Source: UBA1141 sp963665155
Lineage (GTDB): Bacteria; Chloroflexota; Dehalococcoidia; Lucifugimonadales; UBA3495
Assembly (NCBI GenBank): GCA_963665155.2
Contig: OY761986.2
Location: 1,054,001 to 1,118,000, forward strand
Direction: 5' to 3'
Length of the DNA stretch: 64,000 nt
This document shows, one piece after another, positions 36,685 to 46,342 of this stretch (within the stretch, counting starts at the first letter, position 1; every line of letters starts with the position of its first letter). A program made the translations under genes and the position numbers. The notes below the pieces were generated by a model. It saw only the letters and a list, made by a program, of their open reading frames with translations, had not been told where the DNA came from and ran no database searches.

Positions 36685-37866
36685 ATGAAATTTTCAGAGC
36701 GGTTGGGCAAGCTTTCCCCGTATCCTTTCGTGGAAATTTCTCGCATCATTGCCGAGAAACGGGCTGCTGGTGTGGATGTGGTTACTTTTGGTATCGGTGA
36801 CCCGGACATCCCAACCCCCCAACCGATTATCGACCGGCTGCTGAAAGCGTCGGAAGACCCGCCCAATCACCGCTATCCGGAGACTGACGGCCTGCCCGAA
36901 TTGCGAAGGGCGATTGCCTATTGGTACGATCAGCGCTTCGGCGTGAAGCTGGACCCCGACACAGAGGTCTTGCCATTAATCGGCGCCAAGGAAGGTATCG
37001 GTCACGCTGCCTTTTGCTTCCTGGACCCAGGAGATGTGGCTTTGGTGCCGGACCCGGCGTACCCCGTATACAACGTGGGGACCATGTTCGCTGGCGCTGA
37101 AAGCTACGTTATGCCTTTGCGCGAGAGCAACGGTTGGCTGCCCGAGTTGTACGCTATCCCAGCCGACGTTGCCAGGGCGGCCAAGCTCATGTGGCTGAAC
37201 TACCCGAACAACCCAACCTCGGCGATAGCCACCGAAGAAGATTTTGTTTCCGCTATTTCCTACTGCCGGGAGAACGACATCGCTTTGCTCCACGACGCTG
37301 CCTATAGCGAGGTCGGTTACGATGGCTATACGGCAGCCAGTTTCATGCAGGTGGCCGGGTCGGCTGAGGTAGGCCTCGAGTTTCACTCTCTTTCCAAGAC
37401 CTACAACATGACCGGTTGGCGCATCGGAATGGCCGTGGGCAACGCTGACATGATCAAGGCCCTTTTCCAGATCAAGGCCAACCTGGACTCCGGAGTCCCT
37501 CAAGCGGTCCAGGAAATGGCCATAGAAGCCCTCACTGGGTCTCAACAGTCGGTGGCCGACAACCTCGCAATCTACCAATGCCGCCGGGACCGTGTCGTGA
37601 CCGCATTGGGCAAGCTGGGGCTGCGAACACCGGTGCCTAGGGCCAGCCTGTACATTTGGGCTGCGATTCCCGAAGGGTTCACCTCGGCCGAGTTTGCGGC
37701 TCGATTACTGGATGAGACCGACATAGTGGTCACACCAGGTTCCAGTTACGGCAAGTACGGCGAAGGCTACATTAGACTGTCGTTAACCACCCCCGACGAG
37801 AGGGTGGAAGAGGGCTGCCGGCGTTTGGAAAACTGGAAAATGCCGCAACCCAATTCTGCAACATAG
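36685..37866 (+). CDS. dapL: LL-diaminopimelate aminotransferase
   Basis: 393 residues, class I/II PLP aminotransferase. Seen are DVVTFGIGDPDIPTPQ, RYPETDGLPELRRAIA, the Asn/Pro motif LNYPNNPTSAIA, HDAAYSEVGYDG, and the PLP Lys in SLSKTYNMTGWRIGMAVGN; a C-terminal Arg follows in GEGYIRLSLT. The sequence is close to the DapL subgroup (EIS, GAKEGI). It forms LL-diaminopimelate from tetrahydrodipicolinate in one step. dapF lies 800 bp upstream. Confidence 0.9.
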   Translation: MKFSERLGKLSPYPFVEISRIIAEKRAAGVDVVTFGIGDPDIPTPQPIIDRLLKASEDPPNHRYPETDGLPELRRAIAYWYDQRFGVKLDPDTEVLPLIGAKEGIGHAAFCFLDPGDVALVPDPAYPVYNVGTMFAGAESYVMPLRESNGWLPELYAIPADVARAAKLMWLNYPNNPTSAIATEEDFVSAISYCRENDIALLHDAAYSEVGYDGYTAASFMQVAGSAEVGLEFHSLSKTYNMTGWRIGMAVGNADMIKALFQIKANLDSGVPQAVQEMAIEALTGSQQSVADNLAIYQCRRDRVVTALGKLGLRTPVPRASLYIWAAIPEGFTSAEFAARLLDETDIVVTPGSSYGKYGEGYIRLSLTTPDERVEEGCRRLENWKMPQPNSAT

Positions 37867-37938
37867 CACCGTGGTCTGTATTTATTACCTTACATATTCT
37901 ATACTGCGGTTCCTAAGCAGCAGGGTGCTTAATTCATA

Positions 37939-39132
37939 GTGGAGGCGGAGAACATACCAAAGCGCACGGTGTCTACTGAGCCGGAGCCTGAGGTGGCGGT
38001 GCTTGTGGCGGTTGAATCACGCAACTCCCATTCCGCTTGGACCTTGGAGGATACCCTTAACGAATTGGATTACCTGGCCCGAACGGCTGGCGCAGAGGTT
38101 GCAGCACGGGTTACGCAACGGTCCGAGCGTTTCACCCATACCTATGTTGGGAAAGGTAAGGTCCAAGAGATAGTGGAGACTGTCCAAGAATCTCACGCCG
38201 ATGTGGTTATCTTCGACGACGAACTCACTCCCACGCAGCAACGCAACCTGGAAAACGCCCTGGGCACCAAGGTCATTGACCGTACTGCGCTTATTCTGGA
38301 CGTCTTCGGTCGTCACGCTCAGACCTACGAAGGCAAGCTTCAAGTGGAGTTGGCCCAGCATAAATACCTGCTCCCCCGGCTGGCTGGCCAATGGTCCCAC
38401 TTGGAAAGGCTGGGAGGCGGCATCGGGACCAGGGGGCCCGGCGAGACGCAGATTGAAACCGACCGCCGATTGGTGCGCAACCGCATCCAGCGAATCGAAC
38501 GGGACTTGAAAGCGGTGAGGAGCCGGCGTGGTATATACATGGGACGCCGGAAAAGGTCCACCATTCCCATAGCGAGTCTCGTCGGCTATACCAACGCCGG
38601 GAAGAGCACCCTGTTCAACGCCCTGAGCAACGCCAAGGTAATTGCCGAAGACCAACTCTTTTCTACCCTCGATCCGATTACCCGGCGGGTAAGACTGCCA
38701 TCGGGCGCTCCTCTTCTGCTGGCCGACACGGTGGGGTTCATACAGAAGCTCTCACCCACGGTGGTGGCCGCTTTCCATGCAACGTTGGAAGAAATGGCCG
38801 AGGCCGATGTTCTGCTACATGTGATCGACGTTTCCCACCCCAAGGCCCCCGAGCAGACCGAGGTTGTCGAGAAAATCCTCAAAGATATGGGCTTGGCGGA
38901 CCGGCCACGGATTCTTGTAGCAAACAAGATGGACTTGGTTACCTCGCATAAAAACGACGGCGGCGAGGCCGGTTCAGTTCAGGTTTCCTCCCGGGCCTTG
39001 GACGCCAAAGACAGCGTACTTGTCTCGGCGGCAAAGGGTTGGAATCTGGATCAGTTGCTCAAGATGATCGAATCCAAACTGATGAGCATCGACGGACCGC
39101 TGACGGTGCTGGGCTCACCCTCCGCCGGATAG
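37939..39132 (+). CDS. hflX: GTPase HflX
   Basis: 397 residues from GTG 37939. The N-terminal HflX domain has YVGKGKVQEIVETV, VVIFDDELTPTQQRNLENAL and QVELAQHKYLLPRLAGQWSHLERLGGGIGTRGPGETQIE. The G domain has G1 GYTNAGKSTLFNAL, G3 DTVGF and G4 NKMD. HflX binds the 50S subunit and splits stalled ribosomes. It closes the intact housekeeping block. Confidence 0.95.
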   Translation: MEAENIPKRTVSTEPEPEVAVLVAVESRNSHSAWTLEDTLNELDYLARTAGAEVAARVTQRSERFTHTYVGKGKVQEIVETVQESHADVVIFDDELTPTQQRNLENALGTKVIDRTALILDVFGRHAQTYEGKLQVELAQHKYLLPRLAGQWSHLERLGGGIGTRGPGETQIETDRRLVRNRIQRIERDLKAVRSRRGIYMGRRKRSTIPIASLVGYTNAGKSTLFNALSNAKVIAEDQLFSTLDPITRRVRLPSGAPLLLADTVGFIQKLSPTVVAAFHATLEEMAEADVLLHVIDVSHPKAPEQTEVVEKILKDMGLADRPRILVANKMDLVTSHKNDGGEAGSVQVSSRALDAKDSVLVSAAKGWNLDQLLKMIESKLMSIDGPLTVLGSPSAG

Positions 39133-39354
39133 CGATTCCACTCTGGCTGGCAGGACACCCTTCGAAACACGCTCTGCATCAATCTCCTTGGTCCTCCCTC
39201 ACGCTCTCCTCTTTCCAGTTTGTTGCTCTTCAGCCGTCGGTATTCAAAATCTTCGGCGTTATGGGGTCTGGCTCTCTGCTGGGTTCACACGTTGAGAGCC
39301 CTATAAGGGCTTGACATAAAAATATCGTTTGGTTCGCACAAGATACGTTATGTA

Positions 39355-39981
39355 ATCAGCCGGTCGGAGGCGGAGATTTCTGAAGCTGGCGGGGAGGCCT
39401 TGTTCGTCCTGCTGGAGGTTACCAGTGAATCGGATTGGGCTGCAGCCGTCCAGTCCACCGTTTCCAAGTTCGGCAAGTTGGACATTCTGGTCAACAACGC
39501 CGGAATTAGCAGCCGCACCGGCGTAGAGGACACTTCGGTGGATTCTTGGGACCAAGTAATGGAGGTCAACGCCAAGGGAGTTTTTTTAGGAACCAAAGCC
39601 GCCATTCCCGAAATGAGGAAGGCGGGAGGTGGTTCCATAATCAACATTTCTTCCATCTACGGCATTGTGGGCAGCGGTGGGTCAGCCAGTTATCATGCAT
39701 GCAAAGGGGCCGTGAGGCTTTTTACCAAGTCGGCGGCGGTGCAATACGCTGGCGAAGGAATCAGGGTGAACTCGGTGCATCCCGGATTCGTGGACAGCCC
39801 GATGACCGACGCTCACCACGGAATCCCCGAAATTAGGCAGGCCAGGGCCGGCCAGACACCCTTGGGACGTCTGGGCATCCCCGAGGACATTGCTCCGGGA
39901 ATCTTGTACCTGGCATCGGACCAATCTTCCTTCGTGACCGGCAGCGAATTGGTCATCGACGGGGGAATGACCGCTTCTTGA
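39355..39981 (+). pseudogene. Short-chain dehydrogenase, 5' end missing
   Basis: The open frame matches SDR proteins from the middle of the Rossmann fold onward: SEAEISEAGGEALFVLLEVTSE, LDILVNNAGISS, the catalytic Ser in NISSIYG, YHACKGAV (YxxxK) and VHPGFVDSPM, ending DGGMTAS. The NAD-binding TGxxxGIG and about 45 N-terminal residues are absent; the DNA before 39355 does not encode them. TTG 39400 could still start a short product without a cofactor site. I call it a truncated gene. Confidence 0.75.
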
Positions 39982-40779
39982 GCAATTTGGTAGTTATGTC
40001 AACCCGCCGTGGCCTGAATGAAACTTCCAACGCACGTGCGGTGCGCTGTACCCTCTTCCAGCCCCCATAGTTTTCCTCATGCGCTTTCGCCCCGACCTAA
40101 TCGAAGGACCAGTAGCGAAGTGCAGTTAGGCGCCAACCCTCAGGTAATGGGCCCAATAACCCTGCCAGGGGTGATATCGGCGGGCGATGCTCATAACCTC
40201 CGCATCGCTCAGGGTTGTCCCGCCTCCGTAAACCCTAGAGGCAGCATCCAAGAACGCTCGGTCCGGCAAGGGAACGGTCTGGCTGCGGCCCAATCCCCGC
40301 CATAGCACGAAGCTGGCCGACCAAGGGCCGATGCCGTTAATGCCCCTGAGCCATGCCTCCACCTCTTCGAATTTGGCCGAGGCCAAGAAACCGGGCGGGA
40401 CCATAGCGAATGCCCGGGCGGCGTCAATCAAAAATTCTCCCCGGCGCAGATTGCGTGCCACCATCGCCAAATCTCCTTCGCTGCAACCCGCCAACTCCTC
40501 GGGCTCCGGGAACGCCCAGCATTCGATCCCATCCACCTCCGCCATGTGCCCGAAGGAGCGAACCAGGCTCCGGTACATATTCCGGGCGGTGGCCATGCGA
40601 TTGCGCTGGCTCAATATGGCCCATACCGCAGCCTCGAACCCGCTCTGGAACCGTACCGGATGGTAGCCAAAAAGGGATTTTAATATCGGCATAAATTTCG
40701 GGTCTTGCTGGGCTAGGGCGTAAAAAGGGGCTAGCGTGTCGGTGAGGCCGAGCATGCTGCCGAGCCGGTCGGTAAAGTC

Positions 40780-40854
40780 CGATTCCAGTTCATCCGTTTC
40801 CAGGTCAACCGTTTCTAGGTCAACCGTTTCCAGTTCATCCGTTTCCAGGTCAAT
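40780..40854. repeat. 15-bp repeats in the glycosylase linker
   Basis: Four units beginning CGTTTC at 40795, 40810, 40825 and 40840, preceded by one diverged unit. Confidence 0.8.
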
Positions 40855-41025
40855 CGAAACGCTTTCGTCCGCAAATAGCGTGTAGTTCAGGTAGGGTTGG
40901 CCGTCCTTACCCCTAAGCTCCGGGGATTTCTGATTTACTGCGGGGTCAAGGTCGGCTTGAAAGTCGGCTTGAAGCCCGGCTTGATCGAAAGTTGCGCCGC
41001 TTTTGACCGAGGCCGCCAACGTCCT

Positions 41026-41125
41026 GCCTTGGACCTGGAAAGCTTTGATGAAGGATCCCTCGGCCACGGCTTGGTGCCTTGGACCTGGAAAGCTTTGATG
41101 AAGGAACCCTCGGCCACGGCTTGGT
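41026..41125. repeat. 50-bp tandem duplication inside the glycosylase gene
   Basis: Two adjacent copies beginning GCCTTGGACCTGGAAAGCTT at 41026 and 41076, with a single mismatch. The unit length is not a multiple of three, and one copy must be removed to restore the frame. Confidence 0.92.
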
Positions 41126-41331
41126 CCATGGCAGTGGGCGGAAAAGATCGTAAATAAACGAGGGTCTTGTCGAAGTCGAAGGGTGGAGTCGCCGCCAGCC
41201 GGCCCTGTCTTATAGCCCGCATATTTTTCCTAAGGACATTATCCGACTCTATTTAGGCGTTGGGGCCAGAGGATCGCATCGGACTATTGTACAGGTGGAT
41301 GCGGTTATGTAAAGGCGGCGGTCTGGGGGTA

Positions 41332-41567
41332 CAGGGCAATCGCGTCTTAAATGCAGAACAGATACCGGCCGTGTTGAGGAATTCGGCTCGCATGGTCCTA
41401 TTCGTCTTTCCGGCGAAGGCCTGAATCCAAGTGCGCCTATCAGCAAAAATGTTGGCGTTGCAGAAATTTACGTTTCTGGGTTCCGGCTTTCGCCGGAAAG
41501 ACGAACCAGACGCTGTGTTCAAGGTACGACTTACTCCAAATACGAATAATTGGACGCGATTGCCCTG
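41332..41567. mobile_element. 236-bp MITE flanked by TA, with inner hairpin
   Basis: The ends CAGGGCAATCGCGTC (41332-41346) and GACGCGATTGCCCTG (41553-41567) are perfect 15-bp inverted repeats, each flanked by TA. TA targets are typical of IS630/Tc1-mariner-type elements. Inside, the arms TTCGTCTTTCCGGCGAA (near 41399) and TTCGCCGGAAAGACGAA (near 41486) form a second inverted repeat, of the widely dispersed kind that translates as VFPAKAGTQ. There is no coding capacity. It fills most of the gap between the glycosylase gene and the tRNA cluster. Confidence 0.7.
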
Positions 41568-41667
41568 TATAGGGGTATACATGGAAAATTGCCTGAAAGC
41601 GGTATGAATCAGGCGGTACCAAGGCCCTCAACTGCTAACATCCGACAGTTATTCAGCGCCGCTAGGG

Positions 41668-41696
41668 TTGCGCCCCATTTGGTACCTGCCTATAAT
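41668..41696 (+). promoter_or_regulatory. Sigma-70-like promoter of the tRNA cluster
   Basis: TTGCGC at 41668-41673 and a perfect TATAAT at 41691-41696, 17 bp apart, 37 bp before tRNA-Val. Confidence 0.6.
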
Positions 41697-41733
41697 TAGA
41701 ACCGATCTGAATATCAGATTCGTTCCGAATGAA

Positions 41734-41811
41734 GGGCGGTTAGCTCAGACTGGTTAGAGCGCCTCGTTCACACCGAGGAGGCCGGAGGTTCAAGTCCTCC
41801 ACTGCCCACCA
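41734..41811 (+). tRNA. tRNA-Val (CAC)
   Basis: Acceptor GGGCGGT pairs with ACTGCCC. The anticodon arm is CCTCG-TTCACAC-CGAGG and the T arm GGAGG-TTCAAGT-CCTCC. CCA is encoded. First of three closely spaced tRNAs. Confidence 0.95.
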
Positions 41812-41858
41812 TAACTCGTTATTTGGGCCGGGCTCGGGCTCGACCGAAGGGGATACTT

Positions 41859-41944
41859 GCCGAGGTGGCGAAACGGCAGACGCGCTGCGTTCAGGGCGCA
41901 GTGTCCTTACGGATATGTGGGTTCAAATCCCTCCCTCGGCACCA
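41859..41944 (+). tRNA. tRNA-Leu (CAG)
   Basis: Class II tRNA with a long variable arm. Acceptor GCCGAGG pairs with CCTCGGC. The anticodon arm is CTGCG-TTCAGGG-CGCAG. CCA is encoded. Confidence 0.95.
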
Positions 41945-42022
41945 ATTAAACCTGTCAGCATTCAGCAAGCAAACGATTGGTGGAGCCATGAGTTGACTGG
42001 TGAACGCTGAAGCCTCGTTAAT

Positions 42023-42098
42023 GCGCTTGTAGCTCAGCGGATAGAGCGCTGCCCTGCGGAGGCAGAGGTCGTGGGTTCGAATCCCGCCAAGCGCACCA
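42023..42098 (+). tRNA. tRNA-Arg (GCG)
   Basis: Acceptor GCGCTTG pairs with CAAGCGC. The anticodon arm CTGCC-CTGCGGA-GGCAG reads as anticodon GCG. Bacteria usually decode CGN with ACG changed to ICG, so this anticodon is unusual. CCA is encoded. A tyrosine recombinase gene starts 66 bp downstream. Confidence 0.9.
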
Positions 42099-42164
42099 TT
42101 AAAGTTAAATCAGGCCGATCCAGATACAAAATGCTGGTCTTAGACCCCCGGTGCCGCAAGCAAA

Positions 42165-43196
42165 ATGTCCAGCAGCTCGGTTTTAGACCCCTGCCTTTTA
42201 TCAATTAGGGATGCCGCGAAAGGCTTCATAATTAGCCTAAGTTCCTCCGGGCGTTACACGGACTCGTACCTCGAGGCCCTCGAGAACGGGGTGGCATTAC
42301 TCGCTGCCTACGCCGATGAACACCATTGGCCGGGAGTCGCTGAAATTACGACGGCTCATCTCGAGGAGTACCTACATTACTTGGCCCGCCGGCCACGTTG
42401 GTTCGGGATCCGGAAAAGCCAAAAGCTGGTCAGCAAGTCCTATGTCAACACCCAGTACCGTCGACTCAGCAGGTTTTTTAACTGGCTGCTCTCCAGATGA
42501 ATGATCGAAACCAGTCCGTTATCGCTGATCGATTTCCCCCATTTCGAGCAACGGGTGATCCAGACGGTACCCGAAGACCAGGTGGCTGACATCCTCAGAC
42601 TAACTGACCCAGTCCATGCTCGAACCGCCCGGGAGCGCTTTCGCGCCTTCCGCAATCGGGCCATGGTGATCCTTCTGTGGGACACTCCGGGACGTCGAAG
42701 CGAATTCGCTAATCTAAAAGCTGGGAACGTGAACTTGGATATGGGGGTAATGCTGGTGATGGGCAAAGGCAGGAGGGAGCGAACGATGCCCTTCGGCCAA
42801 ACTGCCTCTGCGGCGCTGTGGGAATATCTCGAAGTACGCAGACAATTGGCCCCTGACAATGATGCTTTGTGGGTGTTGGCCAGCGGGGTCCCTATGACAC
42901 CTGGATTCTATGCCACGATTAAGATCCTGGGCGAACGGGCGGGAGTCCCGGATCTACACACCCACCGGTTTAGGCATAGTTTTACCATGAATGCCCTGCG
43001 CAGCAAGATGCCGCAACACGTCCTCATGATGATCGCTGGTTGGAAAAGGAAAATCCCGGATACCTACTTCCAAACTCTCGGAGAAGAGGATGCGGTTAGG
43101 TTTCACCGGGAAATGTCTCCAGCGGACAAACTGTGGGGCTCAGGTGAGCCCAAGCACCCGGGCTCGAAAAAAGGGAAGACCAGGGGGAGGTTATGA
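42165..43196 (+). pseudogene. Tyrosine recombinase / integrase with an in-frame TGA
   Basis: One frame of 344 codons interrupted by TGA at 42498-42500 (codon 112), exactly between the N-terminal SAM-like core-binding domain (VALLAAYADEHHWPGVAEITTAHLEEYL, LSRFFNWLLSR) and the catalytic domain. Catalytic residues are present: R in TPGRRSEFANL, K in GKGRRERTMP, HxxR in HTHRFRHSF, the late His/Trp region AGWKRKI and Tyr in DTYFQTL. The second part may be translated from ATG 42501 without the DNA-binding arm. It lies directly after tRNA-Arg, a classic integration site. A paralogue with the same C-terminal REMSPADKL is at 47553-48512. Confidence 0.8.
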
Positions 43197-43502
43197 TGGA
43201 CGAAAGACTACGTGGTTGTTCCCGAGGTTGCCCCAGCTAGTGTCAATGTATATCTTGGTGTTCTGACCAATCACGTCTTCCACCGTTGGGGCAGTGAGAG
43301 CACCGGTGAACGTTGACTTGGATGGGAAATGAGCTAGATTTCACCTTCGCCATCGGGGAAGTCTGGCAGATGAGCGTAGCCTGGTTCAGCCACCCTCGGG
43401 CACCGTGCCACACTCTGGTTATAGCGTTCATCCGCACCTCCACACATCGACACCTATTGTATCACTGGGCACTTGAGGCGTAGCTGGAAGGCCCACTCCG
43501 AC
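43197..43502. other. Intergenic region, nothing recognised
   Basis: 306 bp with no credible frame or repeat. Convergent 3' ends of the integrase and the minus-strand gene. Confidence 0.5.
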
Positions 43503-44509
43503 CTAAATTAACTCCCTGTAGCCAGAGGTGAGGAATTTCGCTCTGACGTAAGCTGTGCCCTTTTTCTTCATGTGGAACCAATGTTGATCAAGGGCATTGC
43601 TGAAACGTTCCGGATTTCCGCTGTGGGCAATCAAGTAAGATAATTCTTGCAGGTCGAGAACGTGGAACAGGGCTGAGTATCGGTCTCGATTACTGATCTC
43701 AACCAGTTCCCGCGCAACTGCCGACCAGTCAACTGCGAAGTACATCTCCGATACGAGCACGATCGCATGGATCGAGTAAGTTCGCCTGTCGGACGATAGC
43801 CAAATTTCCTCGCCGCCATCATCGAAAATCTGTTCACCACCTCGTACACTGTCGATCGCTCCGCAGAGTTGCTTGAGACCCCTGGTTATGTGTTTTTCGA
43901 CATTCGACACTTTCCTAGTGGTTGGCTTGTCCCGGGTTTCTTGCAAAGCCGCTGTGGCCTTTGATTCAATTAAACACATGCTTGTGGTCTCGAGATTGTG
44001 CCCCAATATATCGGTCAACTCTCTTCTATTGCTGCCGACCTTTCGTGACAAGACAGTCCTCTCCCGGTAGATATCTCCAACCCTCACATAGATGGAACGC
44101 TCGAGTTGTGTTCCTTCATTGGGCTCGTCAAGCTTCAACTCCGGAGATTGATTAGCCAAGCCAACTTCATACACCGGTATAGGATCGATCACGTCTAGTT
44201 GGAGATGAAACAGAAGGTCGTCAAAGTGTCAAAACTGTCATATGGTTGGTAAATTGCCGCCACAACTATCACGTTGGGAAGATAGAAAGTTCGGCGCGGC
44301 GATTCCCTGAGGTTCAATATTAAGCACCGCATCGAGACTTCCGCTTCTGCCCCTTTCCGGAAGTTGGAAGCCCAGATGTGGGGTCCGGACATATCTGAGA
44401 GCAGACTAGAGTGGTTCCTGAAACCGGAATTCATTTCAGAACAAAGACAAGGCGGAAATAATGCTGGATCGGCACCAGACCCAGTTACCTTAGTTGACGG
44501 GCGGAACAA
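43503..44509 (-). pseudogene. Unknown protein with a possible nuclease-like core, frameshifted
   Basis: Two minus frames appear to be one gene. The upstream part (44509 to about 44225) ends ILNLRESPRRTFYLPNVIVVAAIYQPYDSF. The downstream frame reads HFDDLLFHLQLDVIDPIPVYEVGLANQSPELKLDE straight across the stop of the first. The later part has MCLIESKATAAL, which could be a nuclease-type E-x-K strand, then KHITRGLKQL. The C-terminal part looks globular (YFAVDWSAVARELVEISNRDRYSALFHVLDLQELSYL). No family is recognised. If translated alone, the downstream part starts at GTG 44192. Confidence 0.5.
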
Positions 44510-44766
44510 TCGCAGAAAGCCCGTTGGACACCACGGAATTTTCCGCAGCGCAGAAAACTACCTTAGGTTTGATTGCTGGAATCTGTCGTAGCGCAAATAT
44601 TGTGCCCGGCGAATATGTGACTGCATGTCAAAGGGGGATCGCATTGTTCCAAGAGTTTCTCTGCCATTGGTGGTGGCTTGAATGTTAAATCGCCCAATGG
44701 GGCGCATACGCCCCTTACTTATATATAGATATATACATTCGGGTTGATCGGAAAGAGGAAACAAGA

Positions 44767-45372
44767 ATGATGGAAAACTCGGATAACGAGCACCTCAACG
44801 CGATCGGAGACAAATTTTTGATAATTAGATTCGTCGAGGAAGTGAACGGGCCTTCTGCCCAAGAGGTCCCTGAATATCTGCCGACGAAACATGGACTGCT
44901 GCTTCTGGCCGAGCACTGGGCCAAAGAAGCCATAGGGATTGAAAAATATGAGTGGCTGTCCCAGCAGTTTGGAAGCTTGAATTATAAGTTACGGGTATTC
45001 GCTGGGAGACGTCTAGATAGAATAGGACAGCTGATATGCCAGGATGAAGTCAAGGAGGTAGTGGAGCGCGTCTACTCCACGGCTCAACAGAATCTTCCCA
45101 ACACGCTGTGGGACGCCTTCCGCAGGGGACTGGATTTGGAGGTCGTTATTTTCATTGATCTACAAAATGCAGATGAGTACAAAAGCCGAGCGATTGCCTG
45201 TTCCTGCCTATACCAGAGCCAAAATGCCATAAACGACTACACAGAAGTCATCAAAATTGATCCCTATGACGCCGACGCCTTTAGAGGACGGGCTAACGAA
45301 TACGATCGCCTGGGCCATCCAGAAAGAGCAATCGAGGACCGTGATTGGGCCTTGGGGATTGACCCCGCTTAG
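44767..45372 (+). CDS. TPR-containing protein
   Basis: 201 residues from ATG 44767 behind GAGGAAAC. The N-terminal 110 residues (FLIIRFVEEVNGPSAQEVPEYL, LLLLAEHWAKEAIGIEKYEWL) match nothing I know. The C-terminus has two TPR units (YKSRAIACSCLYQSQNAINDYTEVIKIDPYDADAF and RGRANEYDRLGHPERAIEDRDWALGIDPA). It stops abruptly at the end of a TPR unit, so it may be truncated. A second TPR gene follows 220 bp later and could be its displaced continuation. Confidence 0.65.
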   Translation: MMENSDNEHLNAIGDKFLIIRFVEEVNGPSAQEVPEYLPTKHGLLLLAEHWAKEAIGIEKYEWLSQQFGSLNYKLRVFAGRRLDRIGQLICQDEVKEVVERVYSTAQQNLPNTLWDAFRRGLDLEVVIFIDLQNADEYKSRAIACSCLYQSQNAINDYTEVIKIDPYDADAFRGRANEYDRLGHPERAIEDRDWALGIDPA

Positions 45373-45592
45373 GTATTGCCAGGTGCGAATGAGGCCGAGG
45401 GAGCGTTCGCTAAAAACTGGGCATGGAACAAGGCCAGCGAGATTTAGAAGCGTCAATGGGATTAACAATCAGAGGTGTGCGAATCGGACATGAAAAATTC
45501 AATCCGCCACAGAACAATAGAGAATAAATTCGGTCGGTTATGACTAACGGGAGAAGTGCATCGGGTGAGTCGTCATTAATTGCGGACAGATC

Positions 45593-45955
45593 GTGAGAAA
45601 CGCTATTGCTGCTTTTGGTAATGCACTCCACAACGAAATTTTTTGGACTACATTCAACGACGTTGGCAAGATGGAGGAAATTACGAGAATCAAACCCCAA
45701 GACGCACAGGGATTTAAGAGTCGCGCTATGGCTCAGTTCTTGATGGGTGAGCGCCGTCAGGCAATTCGCGATTTTTCAGAGAGCCTCAAACGAAATCCAA
45801 TGGACTCAGACGCCTACGGCAAGCGGGGAATTGAATATGTCGAGGAAGGTGATTGGGAAAAGGCGTTAGCAGACTTTGACCAGGCGTTGGAAATCAATCC
45901 AGACAATCCCTATATTCGTGCCCGTCGGGCCAGCGTTCTAAAAAAGCTGGGCTAA
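45593..45955 (+). CDS. Short TPR protein
   Basis: 120 residues from GTG 45593. Three TPR units are seen (AQGFKSRAMAQFLMGERRQAIRDFSESLKRNPMD, SDAYGKRGIEYVEEGDWEKALADFDQALEINPDN, PYIRARRASVLKKLG), preceded by MRNAIAAFGNALHNEIFW. It is similar in style to the protein just upstream. It is either an independent small TPR protein or the tail of a broken longer one. Confidence 0.6.
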   Translation: MRNAIAAFGNALHNEIFWTTFNDVGKMEEITRIKPQDAQGFKSRAMAQFLMGERRQAIRDFSESLKRNPMDSDAYGKRGIEYVEEGDWEKALADFDQALEINPDNPYIRARRASVLKKLG

Positions 45956-46342
45956 TTTGTTAATGGGAATCTACACGGCTTAAAGGATCATAAAATCACC
46001 AACACAGTTGTCCCTCGTCACGACTGGATCAATAGGCAAAAATTAGAGAGGTGCCCACGAGCATATCGATACTGACTGGTCGTGTTCATCAGTTTGACCT
46101 TCCGACTCCGGAGCTGAACTTTGTACCCTGGTAGGTTCGAAGTCGGAGGGTTCATCCAACAATTGGCGTACGCGGATCGACCCGCGGGACAGAAGGAAAG
46201 TCCTATTTCATAGTAATCTTCGCTCTCTTCTGAGCTGACCGCTTCCCAAACGAGTCTTAGAACTCCTAACAAATTAAACTGAGTTAATCTTGGCGCTAGT
46301 GGTCGGTTGGCTTTATCTTCCCCTTGCGTGGAGGGGAGGCTG
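45956..46342. other. Intergenic region before the IS5 relic
   Basis: No credible gene. The left end of the IS5-type element should lie in the last part, but I cannot place its terminal repeat. Confidence 0.4.

Larger units (their letters stand above)
40126..41222 (-). pseudogene. HhH-GPD DNA glycosylase (AlkA-like), disrupted by a 50-bp tandem duplication
   Basis: From ATG 41222, the frame MRAIRQGRLAATPPFDFDKTL...AVAEGSFIKAFQVQG runs into a 50-bp exact-length tandem duplication (41026-41075 and 41076-41125). Removing one copy restores a 348-residue frame. The C-terminal two thirds have AVWAILSQRNRMATARNM, the helix-hairpin-helix GINGIGPWSASFVLWRGL and the catalytic-type Asp region PLPDRAFLDAA, as in DNA-3-methyladenine glycosylase II. 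A run of 15-bp repeats (40780-40854) makes an acidic linker (ETDELETVDLETVDLETDELE). The downstream part could be translated on its own from an internal start at 41067. Confidence 0.8.
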
